Positions 23,648 through 33,361 of a stretch of DNA of 64,000 nt are shown one piece after another. The translations under genes and the position numbers were made by a program. The stretch is taken from the NCBI GenBank assembly GCA_030062745.1, contig CP099841.1, forward strand, positions 26,105,398 through 26,169,397, read 5' to 3'. The stretch comes from Capitulum mitella (Eukaryota > Arthropoda > Thecostraca > Pollicipedomorpha > Pollicipedidae). How positions within the stretch are numbered: position 1 is the stretch's first letter; each line of letters begins with the position of its first letter. The notes under the pieces were generated by a model. The model was not told where the DNA came from. It made no database searches and saw only the letters and a program-made list of their open reading frames with translations.

Positions 23648-26600
23648 GTGAGACTGCTTGCATTATTTTTATTATGCATGACAATTGTATGGTCTAATTG
23701 TATGGCTTTTAAAGTCATCAGTCCAGGGCATTCAAAACAGGTGTTCAGTGCTCTTCCAAAATACATGTGATAACAGTGACTTGTAATGGCCTCCTGTGTC
23801 AGCATCAAATGAATGCTTGGAGTTGACTCTGATCAGGTCAAAAGGCTTAAACAAAACAGTATGTCTAGTCCTATGGTCAAGCTGTTTCGTCATCATTGCC
23901 TTTCTATTGCATACTGGTGTGACAGAAGGGGAACGCTCCCTTCAGATGGTCATTTTGATATAAGATATTTAATTTCTGGTCTGTAATTCCAGAAGTCTGT
24001 TTATAATGCACATCATTTCTCAAAACCCTAAACTTGCAAGATGTTGGAGCAACTTCCCATGTTTTTTTGAGGGGGGGGAGTGCAGTCTGCTTGTGGCTGG
24101 TATCACAAATGCATACAGTGAATGTTTGAAGAAGCTGATGAATGTTTGTAGAAGGTCTGTATTTTGTCCTGTTGGTAGACCACTACTGAATCTGTCTTCT
24201 CATCATTTACATGTTGTATTATCTAGCGATTTCTAAAAAAGTGAGTGCTGAAAACAAAATCAGTAACACTTTGTGGACCAACCAAGTCAGTTGCTTAAAA
24301 GTTGACCAAGCTGGAACATTCCAGTGGTGCACCCAGGATTTTCTTAATGGAGACTAGGCCCTTGGCTGGGGGCCCCTCATCAGGGGCCTCCATGTTTGGC
24401 AGCATGCACTGCATTTACCTCACAACCAGCAGCTGAGCTGGGATTTTCCCAAGTGGGAGGGAAGAGGACAGGGAGTTTCAGTGTGGGAGGGGGGTGGTAT
24501 CACTGTGTCTCCTGTGCTGTGGCTGAAGGTTTCCCTAAATAGAAGATAATGGGTCCAGGGTTTTCTGTCTGGAGAGGGGGCAGTATCACTGTTCCTCCCA
24601 TGTAGTGGTTATACTGTCTATTTTCTCAACGGTTAGCTACAAATAGAGATTCAAAGGTCCAAAACTGCATCGGTTTGTTTGCAGATGTGAAGGCCTCCCT
24701 ATAGGAATGAGTTTGGGGGACTCTTTATGGGGCCAGATGTACAGGCCTGCTGGGGCCTTCTGCAGGCTGGCAGAACATCCCTTTACAGGCCAACACAGGG
24801 CCCCTTTACAGGCAGGCAGGTTGTACATCTGCAAGTCAATGGGGTGCCTGGTTGGTCTTCACAGTCAGCAGTAGCAAACCCCATTTGAGGCCAGCAGGAG
24901 CCATCTTAAGGCCCATAGGCAGACCCTTAACAGGCTGGTCAAGCCTGTGGATGCACCTCTGTGCAGTGGTATTACTGGTTTCAATAGTATGCTAAATGAA
25001 ATGTTCCAGAGCTAGATACTATGTTCAGCCATTGACCCTAGGTGGCTTACTTATTGTTTACAGAGTACTGGGCATAGGCATGAAGGAAGTGCATTATGCA
25101 AAATAAAAATGAAGTGTTTTGCAGGCTTTCATGAAGATATGCGGTGCTGAGGTTCAGATAATAGAGGCCAATAACCCTTTGAGGTCGCCTAGTCGAGAGT
25201 TTCCTGTGCTGCAAGATGGTGACACAAAGCTGACATCATTTGAAGACATCTTGATCTACTTGAAGAAGAAGGTATCAGGCACAGCTTTGCTTCTCTACCG
25301 AATTTACCAGCACTGTGTCCATATTAGTTGTGGTCATATTTCCAGTTTAGATCTGTGTGATCCTTTTTGCCATTTTGTTTTACAGTTTTAGTTAAATTGT
25401 TAGTCATGTGTTGTAGCTACAGAGACATTGTCAAGCGGTTATGGATGCACGGAAGCTTCCTGTCCCAGGAAGTTCCTGTGTATGAAAACTTATCTTTTAT
25501 TTACCATGCAACTTGGGCTAGCTCCTGTCTGCTTTACAGATACCATTGGAAGTAATCCTAATGATCCTGTGTTTTGGTTTGTTTGCCAAAACATTGTTCC
25601 CTCACATGCAAGAAGATCTGCCTTTTGTTTCTATGTGAAACTTTGCCATGGATTGGTGAACCAAGGTTTCCTTAATATAACGTAAATGGACGTAAAGGGC
25701 CAAGTACGCCAACCGCACGGGGTCTCGGGCCCGGACACTCGGTCTCGGGCAAATCGTTTGACATGAGGTCATCAGGCTTCTGCAATGCGTCATCACAGTC
25801 AGCATTAATCAGGGCTCCAGGGCCACCAGTGGTCGCACAAGCTGACAGCGAAAGGGCGTGTCTCCATCCTTGTCTTTTGTACGGTTATCTATGAACCGTT
25901 CTGAATCTTTAAGCACAAGTCCTACTTGAGACAACAAGAGAAAATAAAGCTGTAATGGGACTAGCTGCAGAAAGGCAGTTTCAACTTGCTTCGTTTGCAC
26001 CGAACATTTGGGTAATTTGGTAATCGTCATGTGAAGTCTGTTCTATCACGGAGAAGACCGAAAGATAAATGAGCACGTGGGTGCGATTGTGTCAGAAGCC
26101 TTATGAAGAGCAGGGTCTTGTTTAGAGGGATAGTTGTGGGCTGGTCTTTGTAAGACTCTTTTGCAGTTTCGTTTTTCCTTGGGCTTATGGTCATTGATTA
26201 TTTCATACATCATTTCATCCTCTTGCACTGTTCATTGGTCATGAGATTGGCTCTTTCTTTCAATTATCTCATGTTGCCTTGTGTCTTTCCCGCAGAACTT
26301 CAACCCTGACTTCCACCTCTCACCTCGTCAGTGTGCTGATTCGCTAGCCTTCACCAACCTCTTGCAAGACCGTCTAGAACCAGCGCTGTGGTTATGCTGG
26401 TCAGTTGGCTGTCTGCTGTCAGCATGTACTTCATCATGGAGATTGGGGTTTGTTCTGTATGTGCACAAGGAGGTGTAGTTGTGTACATTGCGTGGTAAGT
26501 ACATTGCCAGACATGGTGCAGATATGAACGTTAACCGACGTCGTTGCGTACACACGGCAGTCAGCTTTACTGCCAGTACATGCAGCGTGCCAGTATTGAG

Positions 26601-29600
26601 CATTATTGCGAGCCATACGGCTGTGTTGCATGGTCTGTCACCTTCCCCTCCTCCTTTTCCGGCAGGTGGGTAGATGCAAAGAATAGCACCGAGCTAACGC
26701 GCAAGTGGTACGCTTCCCACCTGCGCTTCCCGCTCAACTTCTACTACCCCAGCGTGTGGGAGGCGGCCGCCAAGAAGAAGCTCGAATCCGTCTGCGACTT
26801 TGACGCTAGCGCCAGCGCAGTAGAGGCCTACGTAAGGAAAGAACCTCCTTGACTGTGTTTTGGTGTTTTGAGTGATGTTTTGGAAGCCTTCCTGGGACAG
26901 CGTGTCTAGTGGGCTGTGAAACGTGGAAACGGTATGTTGTAAATCTTAAATCGTGATATTTTAACGGTTGCACTTTGCAATTCCACCGGAGCTGGATTGC
27001 TAGTGTGCGGTTTGTACCTTCATCTCAGACTGGCCTTGATCCCAAGCTTATTGGGACAAATTAAGGTTGAACTAACACCGATGTGCTCCTGTCTGCCTGG
27101 CCTATGCCAGTGTTTTTTTTTTCGGCGCTGTAACGCCAGAAGCAGAGACCGTAGTGTGGCACTGACAGATAAACCATTACCTGACCCGCCCCGGTCCGCT
27201 CTGCAGGTGTAATGCTGAAAGAGCAGACCCCACGGTTAACCCTGACACAGGACGAGCCGGTCCTTGACCCGTCCCGGCGCCGCGCTGCAGGTGTGACGTC
27301 AGAGGAGAAGACCCGACAGTGTAGCCCTGACATAGGGCGAACCAGTTCCTGACCCGTCCCAGCCCGCTCTGCAGGTGTAACGCCAGAGAAGGAGACCCCG
27401 AAGTATAACACTGACACGGGAGGAGCAGCCCCGTATCCGTCCCAGCCCGCTCTGCAGGTGTAACGCCAGAGGAGGGGACCCCGCAATATAACACTGACAC
27501 GGGAGGATCAGCCTCTGATCTGTCCCAGCCTGCTCTGCAGGTGTAACGTCAGAGGAGACCCCGCGGTTTGGCACTGACATGGGAGGAGCAGCCCCTTATC
27601 TGTCCCAGCCCGCTCTACAGGTGTAACACCAGAGGAGGAGACCCCGCGGTATAACACTGACACGGAAGGAGCAGCCCCTGATCTGTACCAGCCTGCTCTG
27701 CAGGCGTAACGCCGGAGGAGGAGACCGCACAATGTAACCCATACACGGGACGAGCCGCTCCCTGATTCGTCCCACCCCGCCCTGCAGGTGTAACGTCAGA
27801 GGAGGAGACCGCACAGTGTAACCCGTACACGGGACGAGCCGCTCCCTGATTCGTCCCACCCCGCCCTACAGGTGTCACGCCATAGTAGGAGACCGCACAG
27901 TGTAACCCATACATGGGACGAGCCGCTCCCTGACCCGTCCCACCCCGCCCTGCAGGTGTAACGTCAGAGGAGGAGACTCCGCAGTGTAACCCATACACGG
28001 GACGAGCCGCTCCCTGACCCGTCCCACCCCGCCCTGCAGGTGTAACGTCAGAGGAGGAGACTCCGCAGTATAACCCTGACACGGGACGAGCCGCTCCCTG
28101 ACCCGTCCCACCCCGCCCTGCAGGTGTAACGTCAGAGGAGGAGACTCCGCAGTATAACCCTGACACGGGACGAGCCGCGCCCTGACCCGCCCCACCCCGC
28201 CCTGCGGGTGTAACGTCGGAGGAGGAGACTCCGCAGTGTAACCCATACACGGGACGAGCCGCGCCCTGACCCGTGCCGGCGCCTCCCTGCAGGTGTGCCG
28301 ACGAGCCGACGAGTGTTTCGCCACGCTGTCGGAGCAGCTGGGCGAGAGGGACTGGTTCCTGGGCGGCGTGCCCTGCTCGCTGGACGCGCGCGTGTTCGGC
28401 TACCTGGCGCCGCTGCTGCGCGCGCCGCTGCCCAGCGCCCGCCTGCAGACCCTGCTCAAGGCGCACCACAACCTGGTCAGCTTCGTCACGCGCATGCAGC
28501 TGCGCTACTTCGCCAAGGAGTACGCAGGTGGGTAACGGTGTTGCCTCTGTGTGCCCTCCGGGCGTGGGGTGTTGGACTGGGTGCAGGGTTGGACTACTGA
28601 CGTGTGTTCGTCGTATCGCGGTTGTTCCGACTGGGCAAAGCTTACGGGTGGACTCTGTTGGGTTATTTGGCATGCCAGATGTTTTTGCATGACGCATTTG
28701 AGCGACTTTTCCTTCCCAGAATTTCAGCCCCTGCTCACATTCACATTTCCGTCATGTTGAATAGTGCATTATTGTATGCTTCCATCAACATCGACACTGG
28801 TTCGCTCACCTTGTTTTGATCGGTAAACAGTCCTCCGTTTGACGGAATGCTAGTGGTAGCCGCTTGTCGTCATAGGTCGCTGTTGTTCAGGCTTGAGTGA
28901 CACATGTGGAAATCTGCCACGGGGCTCGCTCGCAAGGTCCGGGAATGACGCGGGCTGTTTTGAACTGAATAGCAAGGGTTGTTTGGGCGACGAAGAATGA
29001 CTGCGTTCGACAACATGCGTTCCAACGTGCGTTGCCTTTTAAGGACGTCTTGAGGATTTTCTTCTTCATTCGTGTATCGTCATCAGTGAGGTGGGGAAAT
29101 AATGGAACGTAGAAACGTTTTATCTCACGTTGTAACTCCTGACACCGGTCTAATGAAGCAGCCGCTCCCAAACTTCCCTGGCGGTGTGGGAATTTTCTGT
29201 AACTCTGCAAACTGACTATGTTTCTGCACTGGAGGCGTCTTCAGGCCGATGCGGCCTGTCGTGAGCGTTGTGTGAAGTCTGACGTAGTCTGGAGTCTGAC
29301 GTGGTCTGGTGTTGAGGCCGTCTGCAGGGAGCCCGTGGAGCCCCACGTGGCTTGGTGTAGGACGGGCGCTCTGTAGTCTGACGTCGTAGTCTGGAGTAGC
29401 CGCCGTGTGTAGTCTGACGTAGTGTGGCGTGGGGGTCGTCTGCAGGTGGCCTGTGGGGCTCCACGTGGCTGGGTGCGGCCCCGCTGTGGGGGCGGGCGGA
29501 CTGACAGCCGGACCGAGAGCCGATGGGTGCCGGTGGGTGGAGGCCGGCCCAGTTAAAGGTCACCCCCGTCAGCCGGCCCGACCGTCACTGCCCCGGGCCG

Positions 29601-30340
29601 GCGGCCGCCCTGTCACCTGAACTCAGCGCGGACTCAGCTCCGAAATCACTGGGTCCATTTCTTGTGGGATACGGGCCGGTGGGTGGGAACTGCGAACGGC
29701 GTTCGCCAGTTTACGCTGACTCTGACTCTGTGTAATGGCGTTATGCTATCCATCGACAGCATGCAGTTTTGTGGGGACGGAAACGAGATGACTTAAGTTG
29801 AAGTAGCGCGTCCTTTCAAAATATTGTGACCAAATTCGTCCAGCTGATTGTCACGTCCAAAATGTGTGATTTTTCCCTTATACAGGGATGTCTCGAGCTG
29901 CATGAAGTTTTTCTACATCCCTGAGGCCTTCCCGGGAGAATTTGGCGCCCCTGCTTTGAGCTTGTTTACCCTTTACGCCACTGATATTCCATTGCTCCCG
30001 CAACAATGTTCAGATGTGGTACACTCTTCTTTTTCCCGTCATCGGATGTATTAAAGATCGGCCACGTCTTCTAATTTGAAATGAAGGGAAACGCTGGTGG
30101 CACGACAGCCGTTGAGAGCCATAATCCGCAACTTGCTGAAGGGGGTGGGCGGTATCATACCTCACATTTTTTCTTCCGCATAACCCTGTGATCAAATGAC
30201 GCAGCTTCGGGACATTTTCAATGCCCAGTGGTGGATGAATTACAAACATTTTGATGTAAACTGGTTCGTTAGGGTTATAGCAAAATGACGTCATAAGAAC
30301 GACGTTGTTGATCGATTTTGCCTAGTTTTGCTAGTCCGCT

Positions 30341-30410
<70 letters not shown>

Positions 30411-33361
30411 ATATATATCGAGACTGTGGCCGTGCAGATGGCTGATAGTGTGCGGCTTGTGTTATAATGCCGCAAAACGTCATTGTTTATCTCCCATGAC
30501 CTTGCCCAAGGTTATTGTTGGTCAGATTTGTTGTGGGTCAAATTCATTGTAGGTGAAGTTTGTGTAATTGGTCTCTTACGATTGTATTGGCCATCACATG
30601 ACTTAATGTCGCCCCTGACCCTCCTTGTTTGATTGGCGTATATTGGCATCCTTTGCATGCCATTTTACGTTGCGTTGCCTTAGGATAAAGGGTATACGAT
30701 TTGTATGCAAAAACGGCATATTTCAAGTTGTCTAAATATGGCCGCTTGATGTGAATTGTGATCAAAGACAACTTTTAGGTCCAAAGATGTGGCATGTTCT
30801 GGGTCGCATCATCGACAGCATTCGATTGCCGTTTGAACCAGCCGCATGGATCCATTGGTTGCCGCATTGTCGAGTGGGGACGTCTGACCCTCTTCCCTCA
30901 CAGACTCACTTCACTAGTTTCTGGATGATGTCGGTGGGATGTTTTTGGGAATCACTTGACGCTGTTGTTATTCTTGCGCTCCTTTGACGCAGCGACTGTG
31001 GCTTGGCATCCGCCCACAACGATGTTCGTGGGTGCTGATAAAAATTGTGGTGTCATCCATTATCGAGCTTTGTGTTTCATTTCGAGTGTTTTATTGTACC
31101 CAAGCCAGCAGGTCAGACATCTCCTGAAGTGTTTCGTAAATCCGCTGGTGTGACGCCGTCCACTCCTGTCCACCAGAGCACGAGGCTGAGCAGAAACGGA
31201 GGCGCCGCCGGCCGGCCGGCCGCCGACGCCGCCGTCACGGAGGAGGACGCCGAGTTCCCGAACAAGCGGCGCAACCAGCTGCTGGCCGCCCTGGTGGCCG
31301 CCGCCGCCACGCTGACGTTCGCCCTGGCCAGCGGCATAGTCAAGGTGGGCCACCGTCCGGTACATAGGGCAGGCATAGAAAAGGTATGCTGGACGGTGCG
31401 GGGATTAGGCATGACGAAGGTGGGCTGTCAGCGACATATCAAGGAGGGCTGCCGTGCGATACAGAGGTCAGACTCAGGAAAGGTGTGCTGGACGGTACAG
31501 CGATCACACGTAGTCAGGGTGGGCTGTTAATGAAGAGATCTCCCGTAGCCAGGCTAGGCTTCTGGACAGTGCAGAGATCAAACATAGTCAAGATGGGTTG
31601 CTGAACGGTTCAGAGGTCAGACATAGTCAAGCTAGGCTTCTGGCATCGCATCAGTACAGAGATCACACTCAGTCAAGGCGGGTTGCTAGACGCTTCAGAG
31701 TTCAGAGATCGTCAAGGTGGGCTGCTGTACGTTACGGACAGACGTAGTCATGGTGGGCTGCGGGACGGTACGGAGATTGGACACAATCATGATGGCCTGC
31801 CGGACGTCCAGAGATTGGACACAATCATGATGGCCTGCCGGACGTCCAGAGATTGGACACAATCATGATGGCCTGCCGGACGTCCAGAGATTGGACACAA
31901 TCGTGATGGCCTGCCGGACGTCGAAAGCCATGGACGTGGTCAGGATACGCTGGCGAACGGCACAAAACTGTTGGGCAAGTGGAACATCGGCAGGCTCGGA
32001 CATTGGCACGGCAGTCGCTGTGAACCTCAGGCGTGGTCACCGGGGAACGTCTAATTAGAAACCGCAGGACTGGTGGAACGCGGTCATGGCGAAGGCTGCC
32101 CGGGAATGCAGGAATAACAGTCATAGACATGGTGAGTTGGCAGGCCGAATACGGCTGTTCGTAACCAGAAACAAGGATAAGGTGAAGGGCAGAACAGCAG
32201 AAAGCTGGGAAGGTGAAGGACTGTGGGCCGGCGTGAGAGGGGCAGTCATAGTTTGGGGACGCCGCTGCCTATCAGTCAGCGTGCTCGCCTCTGGAACTAA
32301 ATGGTCTAGCGCCGCAGACGGCGGGACTTCGCCTCCCCGCGACAGCCGGCTGCGATTGAGATTACAGCGCGAAATAGCCCGACAGTCGAAAGCGTTGACA
32401 GATATGCTAGCGACCAGCGGACGGTCACGTGATAAGCTGCTCAGCGGCGCAGTTTAGACCCGGCTAAAGCGGCCGCCGCGCAGTTGAGGCCAGCCAGGAA
32501 GCACAGTCACCGCGAGGCGGCCATGGGTGTGAGTTCCGCGAGCGTCACCGTCGCGGCGGCGGCCGGCAGCGGCGCCGCGCCCTGTCGGCGTGACGGCCGG
32601 TCGTGGCGCCAGGAACCCCCGCCGCCTGTGTCGTCAGCCGGCCGACGGCGCGTCATCGGTGGCGTCCCGCTGACCTTTGGCGGCGCGCTGCCGCGTGCGA
32701 CGCGGCCGGTGCCGGCGGCTCCGGCGGTCGGCCGCCGCCGCCAGGTGCTGGCGGGGTCCTGCCCCGCAGGCGGCCGGCAGGGGGGTTCGTCGGGGTGGCT
32801 GGTGGGGCCGCGGGCTCCGTGTTAGGTAGATGGTTTTTATCCGCGATGTTCGCAGTATGGTTTGTGTGTGCAGCGGCTTAAGAAATTTACGGTGACGATC
32901 TGAATCACTTCGACTGTGATTGTCACCAGGGTTTCGATGGTCCTGCAGCTGCATGGCGTTAGTGGATCGTTGTGGTTACATAACTTGTCCGTGAAGGCAC
33001 ATCGCTCTTGTTCTCTAAAAGAGCCGTTACTCGTGAATCGATCTCTGGTGAACGTGGCCTATTTGTCGTGCTACCGGCGGAAACTTGGGCACTTTCCTGT
33101 CGTCTCGGGAAATGCAGGCGTCTGTGTTGAGCGTCCTGGACCCAGGTGCGGTCATGCTGGCCTGGAGGGTGCTTTTATTTGCAGCCGTCCTGCCCGGTCA
33201 GGTGTCTGGTTTGAACTGCGTCCGACCCTGCCTGGACCGACCCTCTCTAGACGGTCTGACTGAGTGACTGAGTGACTGAGTGACACCCGGGCGCGCCCCG
33301 TCCCCAGATCGAGAACCTGGAGCCGGACGACTTCGAGCTGTCCGAACTGGACGCCGACTGA
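23579..33361 (+). CDS. MTX1: Metaxin-1/3-like mitochondrial outer-membrane protein (seven coding exons)
   Basis: Exons 23579-23647, 25125-25271, 26296-26399, 26666-26831, 28293-28531 (or -28527), about 31179-31344 and 33308-33361 give a product of about 310 residues, the family length. The N terminus 'WPGDWGLPSVDSKCLETL' and 'FPVLQDGDTKLTSFEDI' match the metaxin thioredoxin/GST-N-like fold. 'RQCADSLAFTNLLQDRLEPAL', 'ELTRKWYASHLRFPLNFYYP' and 'FLGGVPCSLDARVFGYLAPL' match its GST-C-like helices. Exon 6 encodes a hydrophobic tail-anchor segment (about 22 residues, 'LLAALVAAAATLTFALASGI'), and exon 7 an acidic tail. Metaxins belong to the SAM/MIB beta-barrel assembly machinery and face the cytosol. 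Exons 1-3 are AT-leaning and exons 4-7 extremely GC3-rich. Two of its introns carry splice-site-derived minisatellites. Confidence 0.92.
24332..24967. mobile_element. MITE-like element in metaxin intron 1
   Basis: The left end 'cagtggtgcacccagga' and the complement of the right end 'gaggtgcatccacagg' form imperfect inverted ends. Inside are GGCC-rich degenerate repeats ('aggcctgctggggcc', 'caggccaacacagggcc'). No coding capacity. The boundaries are approximate. Confidence 0.45.
25125..25271 (+). CDS. MTX1: Metaxin-like exon 2
   Basis: 49 codons, acceptor 'tttgcag', donor 'gtatca', phase 0. Encodes 'AFMKICGAEVQIIEANNPL', 'SREFPVLQDGDTKLTSFEDI' and 'LIYLKKK', the second half of the thioredoxin-like domain. 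Confidence 0.93.
26296..26399 (+). CDS. MTX1: Metaxin-like exon 3
   Basis: 104 nt, acceptor 'cccgcag', donor 'gtcagt', exits in phase 2. Encodes the 'DSLAFTNLLQDRLEPALWLC' helix corresponding to 'DTLAFMSLLEEKLLPVL' in metaxin-1. Confidence 0.92.
26666..26831 (+). CDS. MTX1: Metaxin-like exon 4
   Basis: 166 nt, acceptor 'ccggcag', donor 'gtaagg', exits in phase 0. Encodes 'WVDAKNSTELTRKWYASHLR', 'FPLNFYYPSVWEAAAKKKL' and an acidic linker. GC-rich codons begin here. Confidence 0.93.
27115..28292 (+). repeat. 84-bp minisatellite carrying the metaxin exon 5 acceptor
   Basis: The acceptor-like motif 'ctgcag|gtgt' recurs with its T at 27202, 27286, 27370, 27453, 27536, 27616, 27699, 27783, 27867, 27951, 28035, 28119, 28203 and 28288. 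Spacings are 84 bp, with a few 80-85. The final one is the true 3' splice site. Each unit also repeats the preceding C-rich tract. A degenerate first unit starts near 27115. In most copies the bases after AG read GTG TAA or GTG TGA, an immediate stop in the exon frame. Confidence 0.95.
28293..28531 (+). CDS. MTX1: Metaxin-like exon 5
   Basis: Acceptor 'ctccctgcag'. Encodes 'RRADECFATLSEQLGERDWF', 'LGGVPCSLDARVFGYLAPLL' and 'LLKAHHNLVSFVTRMQLRYF'. There are two possible donors: 'gtgggt' after 28527 (phase 1) and 'gtaacg' after 28531 (phase 2). Only the latter joins exon 6 in frame. The acceptor is the last of 14 tandem copies. Confidence 0.88.
29260..29500. repeat. Imperfect repeats in metaxin intron 5
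   Basis: Short motifs recur imperfectly: 'gtctgacgtagtctgg' and 'gtctgcagg...gtgg.gc.ccacgtggct' (near 29320 and 29440). This looks like a decayed tandem duplication of about 125 bp. No coding sequence was seen. Confidence 0.5.
30343..30418. repeat. (AT)n-(GT)n microsatellite
   Basis: Long AT run with a short GT tract and a terminal AT run, within metaxin intron 5. Confidence 0.98.
31179..31344 (+). CDS. MTX1: Metaxin-like exon 6 (membrane anchor)
   Basis: Ends in phase 0 at 'gtcaag|gtgggc'. Encodes 'EEDAEFPNKRRNQLLAAL' and the hydrophobic anchor. The start is uncertain. The strongest acceptor-like site (31175-31176) would enter in phase 0. The AG two bases further on (31177-31178) fits a phase-2 exon 5. 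A small extra exon between the two is also possible. Confidence 0.82.
31335..31960 (+). repeat. 38-bp minisatellite carrying the metaxin exon 6 donor
   Basis: About sixteen degenerate copies of a unit of about 38 bp resembling 'catagtcaag|gtgggctgc'. They start with the exon 6 donor itself (31344|31345). Later donor-equivalent positions are near 31383, 31419, 31443, 31482, 31517, 31552, 31592, 31631, 31677, 31716, 31752, 31791, 31829, 31867, 31905 and 31943. Several keep a GT at the donor position; the last block of 38-bp copies is nearly identical but has 'atg' instead. Confidence 0.9.
33262..33291. repeat. (GACTGAGT)n short tandem repeat
   Basis: About 3.5 copies of an 8-bp unit shortly before the exon 7 acceptor of the metaxin-like gene. 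It does not include the acceptor. Confidence 0.9.
33308..33361 (+). CDS. MTX1: Metaxin-like exon 7 (C-terminal acidic tail and stop)
   Basis: Acceptor 'tccccag', 17 codons 'IENLEPDDFELSELDAD' and TGA at 33359-33361. The acidic tail resembles the acidic end of metaxin-1. A GCC/CCG trinucleotide run follows immediately in the 3' UTR. Confidence 0.85.
   Translation: MENLEPDDFELSELDAD

Noticed and set aside
27615..28697. 360-codon minus-strand open frame
   Set aside because: It is produced by the 84-bp tandem array (84 = 3 x 28) running antisense to the metaxin intron and exon 5. The translation is a 28-residue repeat with no family match.
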